64,000 nucleotides of DNA from contig CALSTS010000007.1 of NCBI GenBank assembly GCA_943789335.1, forward strand, positions 1-64,000, given 5' to 3'. A model generated the notes under the pieces. The model searched no databases, had not been told where the DNA came from, and saw only the letters and a list, made by a program, of their open reading frames with translations. Numbering within the stretch: the stretch's first letter is position 1; every line of letters starts with the position of its first letter. Positions 8,905-17,590 of the stretch are shown in pieces. The DNA is from an uncultured Pseudomonadales bacterium (GTDB lineage Bacteria > Pseudomonadota > Gammaproteobacteria > Pseudomonadales > Pseudohongiellaceae). The position numbers and the translations under genes were made by a program.

Positions 8905-8970
8905 AATTAGCTTAATAGCGGACACATATAACAGTTCAGAAATTTCTAAATTAGATACCTGTTACTGCTA

Positions 8971-9801
8971 TTAAATTCCTTCTTCAAGTGCTCCATCAAA
9001 TTCAGCATATTCACTAGGCACACAGATAAATTCCTGCAAGCGCTCTCCAGGCATTAACGCAAAAGTTTTCGTAAGATCGGACCATGACGCTCCTTCTCCC
9101 CAGGCTTTCTCATCATACATATCCATCACCAGTTCAAGTCGGTCGTAGCTCACACGGGTATAACGTTCAATCAGGTGGAAAGCATCACTTGGTCGGTGCC
9201 CAACCCCCTGAGTAAGTTGTATCAAACCGTTGAAACCAATGGTATCTACCACCAAAGTATTACCTTACCAATAAGCAATTGAATCGCCCATGTAGGATGG
9301 GTAAACATCTTCCGGATGTTCATCTGCCAGCCATAGATTTCGCCATTCCCGATGGTATTCCAGCATTTGAATGATGCGCTCACCGGAACGTGAATAGACA
9401 AACTCGAATGGACCAAACGCAACATAGTCCAGGTTCCCCGGCATTGCTACAGGTTCGCAATCCTTGCCTGGATACTGCCCACCAAGGGTATTGGTAGGTA
9501 CGCCATTAATGGTGGTTGTAGCAGTTCGATCTCCAACAGCAGGATGAGTAATCGATTCCATCCGTAAATTCTCTATACCCCATGGCGTTAATGGCGGTGG
9601 GGGCGTCTGCATACCATAATTAAAATTATTGCCCACTCCAGGCAACTGGCCCCAAACACCACTCAGATCTCTTGGATCAAAAGAAGAGTCATCCTGTGCT
9701 GAAACTATCGAAAAAGGCAGAAGCAAAAAGCACGCGACCAGGATTTGTTTAAATTGTTTCGCTACTCTAACTAAATCTCTCACTATATTTCTCACTCTCA
9801 T
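8971..9801 (-). pseudogene. secreted conserved hypothetical protein with one in-frame stop
   Basis: One reading frame carries the whole protein, interrupted by a single TAA at 9265-9267. The first part (178 residues) has a signal peptide (VACFLLLPFSIVSA), then DPRDLSGVWGQLPG, DCEPVAMPG and QMLEYHREWRNLWL. Past the stop it resumes as GNTLVVDTIGFNGLIQL and VGHRPSDAFHLIERYTR. Relatives, widespread in proteobacteria and acidobacteria and of unknown function, have W-E-G-D-T at this place, so the stop most simply replaces a Glu codon (GAA to TAA). The start at 9801 has AGGAAA just upstream. It is the last gene of a minus-strand group with the DUF6152 gene and the 10304-12432 gene. A point error in the sequence would restore it. 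Confidence 0.75.
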
Positions 9802-9824
9802 CGTCTTTCCTGTTTCGATATTGA

Positions 9825-10220
9825 TTATTGGCGGGGAGTTGGTGCCGGCATGATGGTGCCATCGGCAAATTCAACACTCCTGAATACTGCTGTACGATCT
9901 CCATTTATTGCCGGGCTTACCACTAATGTCACTTCATCACCCGGTTTGAGCGTATCAGCAGCAAATCCTTTCTGGCGCATACCTCTTAGGGTATCAGTGG
10001 TTTCAACCGCCCAGAGCTCTTCTTCACCATTTTCATTAATCACTATAATGGTCATATGCGAATGCGGATTTCCCATACGAAAATTGCCAATCGTGCCCTG
10101 CAGAGAAACACCAGGACCACCCATATTGTATTGCGGATAGCCATGATGGGCTGCCGTCTGGATTGAAAATCCCAATAAACATGACAGGACTACTATTTTA
10201 AAATTGAAAATTATTTTCAT
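9825..10220 (-). CDS. DUF6152-family secreted small protein
   Basis: A 131-residue exported protein. The ATG at 10220 is preceded by AAGGAG with an eight-base spacer; an earlier in-frame TTG at 10226 has none. The signal peptide runs to about IQTAAHH, and the mature part begins with a His pair, followed by a small beta domain (SLQGTIGNFRMGNPHSHM, GDEVTLVVSPAINGDRTAVF). This matches DUF6152, a family of unknown function often encoded beside larger secreted heme or propeller proteins, as here. It lies 23 bases before the interrupted 8971-9801 gene and 84 after the 10304-12432 gene, so the three look co-transcribed. Its role is not known. Confidence 0.75.
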   Translation of the reverse strand: MKIIFNFKIVVLSCLLGFSIQTAAHHGYPQYNMGGPGVSLQGTIGNFRMGNPHSHMTIIVINENGEEELWAVETTDTLRGMRQKGFAADTLKPGDEVTLVVSPAINGDRTAVFRSVEFADGTIMPAPTPRQ

Positions 10221-10303
10221 AAGCAAATCTCCTTAAAATCTATATTCACACAAATACGAGCATTAGCACTGAATTTAATGAGTAAGCCTTTTAGCCATTG
10301 TTA

Positions 10304-12432
10304 TTAATGTGCCAAAGGATGTGGTCTAAATTGAAACTGGGCTGCTGTAGGTGTCTGGCCTTTCCCACCCTCAATATGCCAGGGGTTACGCACTTCGTTG
10401 GCCGCCCAAATTCCACGCCCTTTCCAACCGATATAAGGATTGTCAACTCGCCCGCCCATGGACCGTGTATAAAACCCCATCGGATAAGGCACACGCATGA
10501 CAAACCATTCTTCTTCTACAGGATCGAAACCCATTAATGAATCAGAATTAGTGCCTGTCAGATAGGGCACATTTGTACCAAAGCCCAGAATATTAAACTG
10601 ATCAACCCAACTGCTGTACATATAATCCGCACTACCCGCTATTGCTTCAGCATTATCCATATCGGGTGTTGGTAGAGGGTATAAGGTCCAGCCTTCTGCA
10701 CAGTGCTGAGGATCAAGCTTGCCAGGGCCTTCCTGAATCTCACAAAGCCTGCGATCAAATTTTCCCAGATGTCCACTGCCTGCCAATGCTGTCCAAACCA
10801 CACCATTACGGTCCGTTGCAGATCCGCGCGGAAGCGCGGCAATCTGTCCAGGGGCCTCATCATTATAAAATGGAGGCTCGTAAATTTCTGTAGTACAACT
10901 GTAAGGAGGGTTTTCACCAGGATGAATTCTCACCATCGCACCTGGGTTAGTTCCGGTAAAGGCATACCAAACTGATCCGTCCAGAGGGTTCCAGGAGATA
11001 AAATATCCATTCATATTAGCCAGTTGATCTTCATCCTCATCATAGGTGCCGTTTTGGTTAGTATCATAATAAGCTGGACACCATCCTGATGCCGCCGTTA
11101 TATCACCCGTTTCATCCCAAATTCTGGGTTTAAACCAGCCGATAGCATTACGTAATCCCAATGCTGCCTGATAAATAGTATCGTCTTCATCCTCAGCAAA
11201 TGCTGCATGATGGGTGTTAAAACATGTATCTATTAGTTCAAACTCTCCGCTGTCGATATCGTAAAGCACCTGCTGTCGGCTTGCTGCCTGCAAAGGGAAG
11301 AAATCAGCAAAGGTATTCCCGGAAGTGCAGCGATCCGGGTTTCCTGCTGGACGAAAACTGTGGTTAATTACAGCTCTGCCATCAGGCAATAGTCCCTGAA
11401 TTTCTGAGCTTCCATATTCCCGGTAAATAATCTCATCACCCCAATACAATGATGGAAATTCCATTGATGGCGGTGAGAAAGTATTGATGTCTGTGAGTTC
11501 AACGCCCTGAGCATAGGGAAGTTCAACTTCTTCAACGCTATGTGTAATAGGATCCAGAATCCACATGACACCCAGACTGTAATCAGTCGCAATCATTTTG
11601 CCATTTGCATTGACGCTTGGGTCGCGTGGATCCGTGCCATACATGTCATGCAGAAAGGAAATATCACTGGCAATGTCCCATTGCGTGATTACTACATTCC
11701 TCTCTACTCCCTGAGGACGAGGCGGAACAGGTGGTAAATCACCTTCAGCTATGCGATCTATCCAGTCAGCATAAACTTCCAGCCCACGATCGTAACCCAT
11801 TGAGTTCATCATCCGAACCATCGTATTACCAAGCTGACCCTGGCGTATTCTATGATTCCAGGCTTCTTCGGTGGAATTAAAGCTACCCATCTCAGGGTTA
11901 AGTTCCCTGGTAATCTTGCTGCCCATTTGGTGACACATCAGGCAGTTTTGCATCGCAGCTTTAACTCCCCTTGCGTTTCAGCCCCACCGAACAGTGGAAA
12001 CTCTTCTGGGTCAGGAAGTTCTAATAATGAATTCCAGTAACTTGCCGGATAGTATTCAGCGGCTGCAGCTTCACTTGGCGCGACGACTGCTGTTAATGCC
12101 AGCTGCTGACCAGGTATAGAATCGACACGTGGAGAATCAATCAAGCCATAACCACGTACAAATACTTCATAAGAAGCCTCCGGTAAATCAGGAATCACAT
12201 AACGACCCTGCTCATCAGTAATGACTGTTTTACTGTATCCCGTAGGCAAATCATAAGTCTCAGCGATAACCCACACGCCTGCTTCAGGACCATTGGTGCT
12301 GGTAACAACACCGCCAATATCATCTTCATCAATCTGGACAGCTGATGATTCAGCAGCAATACCAGGTTGACTGATCAATGCGACTAACAATCCTGCAATA
12401 AAAAGGGCCATAGGCTGCTGACTGTATTTCAT
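10304..12432 (-). pseudogene. secreted carboxypeptidase-regulatory-like / c-type heme / propeller-like protein, frameshifted
   Basis: Two overlapping minus-strand frames make one protein of about 709 residues. The first (12432 to 11938) has a signal peptide (LISQPGIAA) and a carboxypeptidase-regulatory-like beta-sandwich (GGVVTSTNGPEAGVWVIAET, TDEQGRYVIPDLPEASYEV). The second (to 10304) opens with a heme motif CLMCH and continues with a large domain of repeated short beta motifs (VNANGKMIATDYSLGVMWIL, GSATDRNGVVWTALAGSGH, GFDPVEEEWF), possibly a propeller. The frame changes at a GGGG run on the coding strand (11967-11970); a fifth G would join them as GAETQGGVKAAMQNCLMCHQ. I recall related full-length proteins with the same order. 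The start has GGGAGA upstream. A redox or sensory role in the periplasm is possible but not shown. Confidence 0.75.
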
Positions 12433-12475
12433 TCCAAGTTCTCCCTTGGTTTTTATTATTTATCGGGAAAGAATA

Positions 12476-12496
12476 GCTTAACTTAATAAGTTAAGC
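12476..12496. promoter_or_regulatory. 21-bp perfect palindrome in a divergent promoter region
   Basis: GCTTAACTTA-A-TAAGTTAAGC, ten-base arms round one central base, lies between the secreted-protein group (starting 12432, minus) and the ECF sigma gene (starting 12630, plus). It has no T run, so it is a good candidate operator for either side. The binding protein is unknown. Confidence 0.45.
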
Positions 12497-12629
12497 ATCT
12501 AGTTCGGACTTTTTTGATTAATTGCCATAATAGATTCACGATTTCAAATTATTTTCACTAAAAAACAAACTTTCTTCTATCAATTGGCGTCTATATGCTT
12601 AAGAACACAAAAATAAAGGTTGTTTTTTA

Positions 12630-13205
12630 ATGCTCTCATTAACAAAAACAGACGAACAGTTAATTAGCCAAGCTTTAGAAGGCTCACAACGTAGTTGGGT
12701 GAAGCTGGTTAAGCGCTACGAAAACCTGGTGTATAACTATTGCTTACGAATGACTAGGAATTCAAGCGAAGCCATGGATATGATGCAGGAAGTCTTTCTG
12801 GCAGTTTATCGCAACCTCCCCTCTTATCATGGTCAGAACCAGTTTAAAGGCTGGTTAATGCGAGTGACGTCAAATAAGACTATTGATTTTCTTCGCCACA
12901 AAGAACGTAACCCATAAAATTATGGGGAAAACTTCCAAGAAGATGACTTTCAGCATAACACTCAAAACCATTTTTCAGAGCCCGCGGAGAATTTTGCCAA
13001 AGCTGATAATCAAAAGCAGGTAAAGGCTTTAATGCAGAGCCTTCCCGCAGAACAACGTATGGTTGTCGAGTTAAAATTTTTTCAGCAATTCACATTTGAA
13101 GAAATCGGCATGCAACTGAACGTGTCAACTAATACTATCAAAACCCGACTTTATACCGCCTTAAACACTCTTAAAAATCAAGCGGAGAAACAACATGTCT
13201 TGTGA
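12630..13205 (+). pseudogene. ECF sigma-70 factor with one in-frame stop between sigma2 and sigma4
   Basis: The frame encodes a full ECF sigma factor of 191 positions interrupted by TAA at 12915-12917. Before the stop is region 2 (SWVKLVKRYENLVYNYCLRM, EAMDMMQEVFLAVYRNLPSY, FKGWLMRVTSNKTIDFLRH). After it comes the linker and region 4 (SLPAEQRMVVELKFFQQF, FEEIGMQLNVSTNTIKTRLY). The stop falls in the variable linker. An ATG at 13032, in frame, has AAAGG five bases upstream and could start a 57-residue sigma4 fragment by itself, so two separate polypeptides are conceivable. More likely this is a nonsense mutation or a sequence error. The start at 12630 has AAAGG upstream. The anti-sigma-like gene overlaps its end by 11 bases. 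Confidence 0.75.
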
Positions 13206-13872
13206 TCATAAACTCATTGCCGACAATGTCATTGATTATATTGAAGGATCGCTGCCTTCCTATTTGCGCTCGCAGTGTGATGAAACCCTGCAACATTGCC
13301 AGCACTGCCAACAAACTGTGCAGAAGGCCCATGAAATTTATCAACTGGCCAATGGCTGGGTGGACCAGGAAGCTCCAGAATGGTCACACGCTCAACACGC
13401 TGTGCGCCCTCCGGTTAAACAACAACTAAGCTGGCCCAACATGGCGGGATTCGCTTTTTCGCTAATGGCAGTTTGCCTAGTCGTTTTTCAATTTGAAGTC
13501 TCTGTAGATGACGGCTTACTGATCAGTTTCGGCGGCTCACAAAGTGATGCTCGTATCCAGGAATTGCTGACGCAGCAACTCGAAGACTATCAATCCGAAC
13601 AAAACTTGGCATTTGAAAGTCGCTTGAATGATTACACAGAACTTCAGGATCTCAGCAACCAGCTCGCCCTTAACGAATGGCTGGATAGAAATCGTGAAGA
13701 ACGTCAGGACGATCTGAACTTTTTGATGAGTGGCTGGGAAACACAACCCTTTCAGGACAGGCAGCGTGTTAATCAACAATTGGGCATTCTAGCCTCAAAT
13801 CAAATTAACAGTAATGAGTATTTATATGAATTAGGACAAACCGTTGGCTATCCAATAGGAGGAAGTTTATGA
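13195..13872 (+). CDS. anti-sigma-factor-like membrane protein
   Basis: A 225-residue protein. The N-terminal 40 residues form a short cytoplasmic zinc-finger-like segment (C3, H5, C28, C35 and C38, with HCQHC at 34-38) like the zf-HC2/ZAS anti-sigma domain, though the usual HxxxCxxC has Cys or Thr where His is expected. One transmembrane helix follows at about 83-100 (MAGFAFSLMAVCLVVFQF), then a periplasmic, Gln/Asp-rich, probably helical region. The start has GGAG seven bases upstream and overlaps the end of the sigma gene, so translation is probably coupled. The order sigma, anti-sigma, secreted coiled-coil protein suggests a small signalling operon. If the sigma gene is dead, this gene has lost its partner. 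Confidence 0.7.
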   Translation: MSCDHKLIADNVIDYIEGSLPSYLRSQCDETLQHCQHCQQTVQKAHEIYQLANGWVDQEAPEWSHAQHAVRPPVKQQLSWPNMAGFAFSLMAVCLVVFQFEVSVDDGLLISFGGSQSDARIQELLTQQLEDYQSEQNLAFESRLNDYTELQDLSNQLALNEWLDRNREERQDDLNFLMSGWETQPFQDRQRVNQQLGILASNQINSNEYLYELGQTVGYPIGGSL

Positions 13873-14774
13873 AATCTTTTACCCGAAAATCTTGCGTAAT
13901 AACTCTAACAGCTATTCTTGGTCTCAGCGCTTTTAAAAGCATAGCCCAGCAAAATGAAGACTTTAGTGATGCCATCAGAGAATTAGACATCATGAGTAAT
14001 ATTTTTGAGGCCGCTCTTGAACCACGTCGAGACACTAATAACTACAGACCCGTATCCATTTTAGATGAAGCGAGCTACCTAGCAGATCAGGGTATGATTT
14101 TTTCTTTTATCCAACCTGGTGGCAGAGGCATGATGGCTTTTATTGATATTGACGATATGCCTGGTGATGCCTCAGCTGAAATGGGAATTAACTTGTCTGA
14201 AATGGCAAGAGAAATTAGTACTGAAGTCAGGCGATCTATGCCCAATGGAAACTTCCCCTTTTCAGGAGGTGCATTCAATTCTATCTCAATACTTGAAGAT
14301 GAATTCGAAGAAATGGAAGAGATGTCTGAAGATATTCGAGATCAGCAGGAAGAAGTTCGGGACTTACAACGAGACATGCGAGATTTACAACGTGAGTTAC
14401 GAAATGACGATAACGATGATGCTGAAAATGCCGAAATTGAAGCGCGTATTGAGCAGCTGCAGGCACAAGTCGATGTTGAAATGGAAGAGCTAGAATCTCA
14501 GACCACTGCTTACCAAAGTGTCATGCAAGAGTACCGACAGGACCGGGAGCAAGAGGAAGCAAACAGAAACGAAGCGGCACAAAATTTGATTATTTCAACA
14601 CTATGCGATTACGGCAACACGCTACGATCATTACAAAATGATGAGCATGTTACTGTCATAATGCAAAGCTTCAATGACAATCTGGATCAGGTTTATGTAT
14701 TTGACTATGCAGATGTCGCTTCTTGTAGCTCTGAAGAAGAGCTATTACAAAGCGCTATAGCCTACCAAATGTGA
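13869..14774 (+). CDS. secreted coiled-coil protein of unknown function
   Basis: A 301-residue protein whose ATG overlaps the stop of the anti-sigma-like gene (ATGA), with GGAGGAAG upstream. It has a signal peptide (LTAILGLSAFKSIAQ). The mature part begins with a globular region (about 28-150; NNYRPVSILDEASYLADQGM, QPGGRGMMAFIDID), then a long charged coiled coil at about 155-225 rich in Glu, Asp, Arg and Gln (QEEVRDLQRDMRDLQREL). The C-terminal 60 residues contain two Cys. I do not recognise a named family. As the last gene before a terminator, and behind sigma and anti-sigma genes, it may be the periplasmic sensor or effector of that system. This is inference from position. Confidence 0.65.
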   Translation: MKSFTRKSCVITLTAILGLSAFKSIAQQNEDFSDAIRELDIMSNIFEAALEPRRDTNNYRPVSILDEASYLADQGMIFSFIQPGGRGMMAFIDIDDMPGDASAEMGINLSEMAREISTEVRRSMPNGNFPFSGGAFNSISILEDEFEEMEEMSEDIRDQQEEVRDLQRDMRDLQRELRNDDNDDAENAEIEARIEQLQAQVDVEMEELESQTTAYQSVMQEYRQDREQEEANRNEAAQNLIISTLCDYGNTLRSLQNDEHVTVIMQSFNDNLDQVYVFDYADVASCSSEEELLQSAIAYQM

Positions 14775-14830
14775 TAGCAGGATAAGAAAGATTTGATAGA
14801 AAAAAACTAATCAATGTAGCGCCACTTTTT

Positions 14831-14861
14831 AGGCCGGGCTTTATCCCCCCGGCCTTTTTTT
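14831..14861 (+). terminator. intrinsic terminator after the sigma/anti-sigma/coiled-coil operon
   Basis: A GC-rich stem GGCCGGG / CCCGGCC with a nine-base loop (CTTTATCCC) and seven T directly behind, 56 bases after the stop of the coiled-coil gene. It is a textbook intrinsic terminator for the plus-strand operon. The minus-strand nuclease gene ends 30 bases further on. Confidence 0.9.
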
Positions 14862-14891
14862 ATTAGCATATTTCAACGAACTAGAGAGCCT

Positions 14892-15506
14892 TCAGCGCAC
14901 AAAAGAGCCATCATCAAAAATACCAGTGATGTGACAACCTAAGCCTTGCTCAGCAGCGGCTTCTTCTAACATTACAAATTCATCATAAAAATTATCGTCC
15001 GAACGATAACGCACTACTTCGGCATAACCTTCTGTTATTAACTGCCTTTCTACTAATAAACCATTGGCATAAACGTAGCGCAACAATCTGCCATTTGTAT
15101 CTCGATCGGTTTCATCACGCTCAAGGATCAAATCAAAGCCTTCAACTAAGCGTCGGTTGGCAAGACTAGACTGCTGGTAACAAGCTTCACCAAATTCTGG
15201 TGTATTAGCCCCAATATAGCGAACACGTTCGACTTCGCCGTCCATAAATACATCTATCGTGTCACCATCGATGACTTGTCTAAGCTCTGCAATTTCAAAG
15301 TCCTGATTTTCTTCAGAGCTTCCATTGTTTCGAGTTGACGAGGGCGCTTCGTCGGATCTGACAATATCAAGCGCGGATTCTAAGGTTTCATAAAAGAAGG
15401 GCTGCACATATTGCACAATCAGGCTGTTATCTTTTAAGGCAAGATTAAACTGGCTAAGCAACACCGCCAAAGCAATTAACAATGTAACAATCAGTGTGGA
15501 TTTCAT
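14892..15506 (-). CDS. secreted thermonuclease-like (SNase-fold) nuclease
   Basis: A 204-residue protein with an N-terminal hydrophobic segment (LIVTLLIALAVLLSQ) acting as signal or anchor, a spacer, and a staphylococcal-nuclease domain from about residue 74. Recognisable family pieces are QVIDGDTIDVFMDGEVERVR, YIGANTPEF, a helix with ANRRLVEG, DRDTNGRLLRYVY, LVERQLITEGYAEV. The family's calcium and catalytic Asp/Arg/Glu positions are plausibly present (D79 and D81 in DGDTID, R92 in VRYIG, E101). It probably cuts extracellular or periplasmic DNA and RNA for nutrition or defence. It faces the terminator of the upstream operon and is separated from the ABC gene by 72 bases, from which it diverges. 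Confidence 0.82.
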   Translation of the reverse strand: MKSTLIVTLLIALAVLLSQFNLALKDNSLIVQYVQPFFYETLESALDIVRSDEAPSSTRNNGSSEENQDFEIAELRQVIDGDTIDVFMDGEVERVRYIGANTPEFGEACYQQSSLANRRLVEGFDLILERDETDRDTNGRLLRYVYANGLLVERQLITEGYAEVVRYRSDDNFYDEFVMLEEAAAEQGLGCHITGIFDDGSFVR

Positions 15507-15578
15507 GCGCTACAACTTAGCAGCAAAATGCTATGCTTAACAATCATTAGTCAGTTAAAACTTTAATCAGGTCACCCT

Positions 15579-17408
15579 TTGTCAGAAGATTCACCCGCAG
15601 ACCGTTTAGGAAAATTTCTTTCGGTATTCAAATACAGCCGTGTTGCATTAAAACTGGTATGGAGCACTAGTGCCGCACTGACAGTAGCTATGGGCTTATC
15701 GACCCTAGTCACTGGCATACTGCCCGCGGCAATTGCCTCTGTAGGCGGCTTAATTGTAGACGCCGTTGTCACAGCCCTGAACACAGCTGGAGCAGATCAG
15801 GATGCTGCTCAAACGAGAGTCCTCTATCTGGTATTGCTGGAAGCAGCCTTAGTAGTATTTATTTCAGCGGCTCAACGCATTAATTCTGTGTGCCAATCAA
15901 TTCTACGTGTACTACTTGGCAACAAGATCAACGTGATGATTCTTGAGAAGGCGCTAACTTTAGAACTTGCACATTTCGAAGATTCTGAGTTTTACGACAA
16001 GCTGACGCGGGCAAGACGTGAAGCATCAAGCCGTCCTTTGAGCCTAGTCATTAAAACCTTTGATCTCATTCGCAACATGATTTCGCTGTTGACCATCGCC
16101 ACTTTCTTATTTCAGTTTTCACCTTATGCCGTCTTATTGTTAATTACTGCCGGCATTCCAGCCTTTATCGCAGAAGCTAAATTTTCTGGTGAAGCATTTC
16201 GCATTTACCGCCGCCGCTCTGCAGAAAGACGCATGCAGCTTTATTTGGAAATGGTCTTAACTCGTGAAGATGGGGTAAAAGAAGTCAGACTCCTCGATCT
16301 TGGCAAGCTTTTCCTTGAGCGCTATATAGGCATCTTCAAAAAGATATATAAAGAAGACCGTAATCTGGTTTTACGCAGAGGATTATGGGGTTTCGTGCTT
16401 GGAATCTTAGCCAGTGCGGCCTTTTATTTTGCTTATGGCTGGGTTGCCTTTGCCGCTATTGCCGCGTCTATAAGTATTGGCCAAATGACCATGTATATTG
16501 CTCAGTTCCGTCTGGGTCAAAATGCCGTCAGTGACAGCCTTACCTCTGTTAATGGAATGTACGAAGACAATTTATATCTATCGACTTTAACTGAATACCT
16601 TGATCATAAAGTACCTGAAGCCAGTGGCGAAATCAGAATTGGGCCAAACCCTGCTGAAGGCATTCGTTTTGAGAATATCAGCTTTTATTATCCTGGATCT
16701 AACATTCCTGCTTTAGATAACTTAAGTCTTGATATCAAACCCAGTGAAAGCTTGGCCTTAGTGGGGGAAAACGGCAGTGGTAAAACCACCTTAATAAAGC
16801 TTTTGACGCGTTTATATACCCCAACAGAAGGTAATATTTATCTGGATGGTTTAAACATTAAGGATTGGGATATTGAGAGTTTGCGAGCAAAAATCGGTGT
16901 GATTTTTCAGGACTTTGCTCGTTACCAACTGCTTGTAGGAGAAAATATCGGAATCGGAGATGTCGACAAACTCATGGAGAAAGAGCTGGTAAGTGAAGCG
17001 GCAAACAAAGGTATGGCTGATGCTTTCATTCAGGATTTACCTGAAGCTTACGACACACAACTAGGCACTTGGTTTAACCAGGGTAAAGAACTGTCAGGAG
17101 GTCAATGGCAAAAAATTGCTTTGTCGCGCGCCTTTATGCGTAACCAGGCCGATATTCTGATATTAGATGAGCCTACGGCAGCTATTGATGCAAAGGCCGA
17201 AGCGGAAATATTCAGCCATTTTCGTGAACTGACTTCCAATAAAATTTCGATTATTATTTCGCATCGTTTTTCCACTGTCCGCATGGCTGATCACATTATT
17301 GTTTTAGAAAAGGGGCGAATTTCAGAACAGGGTAGCCATCAAGATTTAATAGACCTAAACGGTCATTATGCTACGCTATTCCACCTTCAGGCTAAGGGCT
17401 ATCAATAA
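15579..17408 (+). CDS. ABC exporter half-transporter (fused permease and ATPase)
   Basis: A 609-residue MsbA/LapB-type exporter subunit. The membrane domain (about 20-320) has six predicted helices; the ATPase domain has Walker A GENGSGKTT (about 396-404), Q-loop FQDF, signature LSGGQ (about 505-509), Walker B ILILDEP (about 526-532) and the H-loop in ISHR. The best start is TTG at 15579; AGG lies eight bases upstream and the protein begins well before the first helix. It would work as a homodimer. Substrate is unknown; lipids, peptides or drugs are all possible. The next gene is the DUF7230 mini-protein, 33 bases on, probably in the same transcript. It has a long family-typical cytoplasmic region between helices (EDSEFYDKLTRARREASS). 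Confidence 0.85.
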   Translation: MSEDSPADRLGKFLSVFKYSRVALKLVWSTSAALTVAMGLSTLVTGILPAAIASVGGLIVDAVVTALNTAGADQDAAQTRVLYLVLLEAALVVFISAAQRINSVCQSILRVLLGNKINVMILEKALTLELAHFEDSEFYDKLTRARREASSRPLSLVIKTFDLIRNMISLLTIATFLFQFSPYAVLLLITAGIPAFIAEAKFSGEAFRIYRRRSAERRMQLYLEMVLTREDGVKEVRLLDLGKLFLERYIGIFKKIYKEDRNLVLRRGLWGFVLGILASAAFYFAYGWVAFAAIAASISIGQMTMYIAQFRLGQNAVSDSLTSVNGMYEDNLYLSTLTEYLDHKVPEASGEIRIGPNPAEGIRFENISFYYPGSNIPALDNLSLDIKPSESLALVGENGSGKTTLIKLLTRLYTPTEGNIYLDGLNIKDWDIESLRAKIGVIFQDFARYQLLVGENIGIGDVDKLMEKELVSEAANKGMADAFIQDLPEAYDTQLGTWFNQGKELSGGQWQKIALSRAFMRNQADILILDEPTAAIDAKAEAEIFSHFRELTSNKISIIISHRFSTVRMADHIIVLEKGRISEQGSHQDLIDLNGHYATLFHLQAKGYQ

Positions 17409-17441
17409 GCTAAAGGCTTTCAATATGTTAAAGGCTGACCC

Positions 17442-17588
17442 ATGCCAAAGAAAATTGACAAAAAAATCAAACATAACCCCGTAGCTAAATATGCTAGAAA
17501 ATTTAACAAAGCTGCGGTGCACAAGGATAGAACCAAGTACAAGCGAAAGCCAAAATATCAATCTGATAAATCAACCGCTGAGGAGTAA
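17442..17588 (+). CDS. DUF7230-family basic mini-protein
   Basis: A 48-residue, very basic protein beginning PKKIDKKIKHNPVAKYARKF and continuing NKAAVHKDRTKYKRKPKY. This KHNPVAK-FARxFN-AAVHKD-KTKY pattern is that of the small DUF7230 family found widely in gammaproteobacteria; function unknown, though the charge suggests nucleic-acid or ribosome binding. It is too short for many gene finders. It sits 33 bases after the ABC gene, and its last codons (GAGGAG) supply the ribosome site for the GST gene two bases downstream, so the two are tightly coupled. Confidence 0.8.
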   Translation: MPKKIDKKIKHNPVAKYARKFNKAAVHKDRTKYKRKPKYQSDKSTAEE

Positions 17589-17590
17589 TC

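Noticed and set aside
9265-9267. Stop-codon reassignment (TAA or TGA as sense)
   Set aside because: TAA and TGA end many intact genes in the window (TAA at 8904, TGA at 14774), and the three internal stops are of two kinds, so a changed code does not fit.
10642-10975. Several overlapping ORFs on both strands inside 10304-11953
   Set aside because: Shadows of the secreted heme-protein frame, which alone has coding character.
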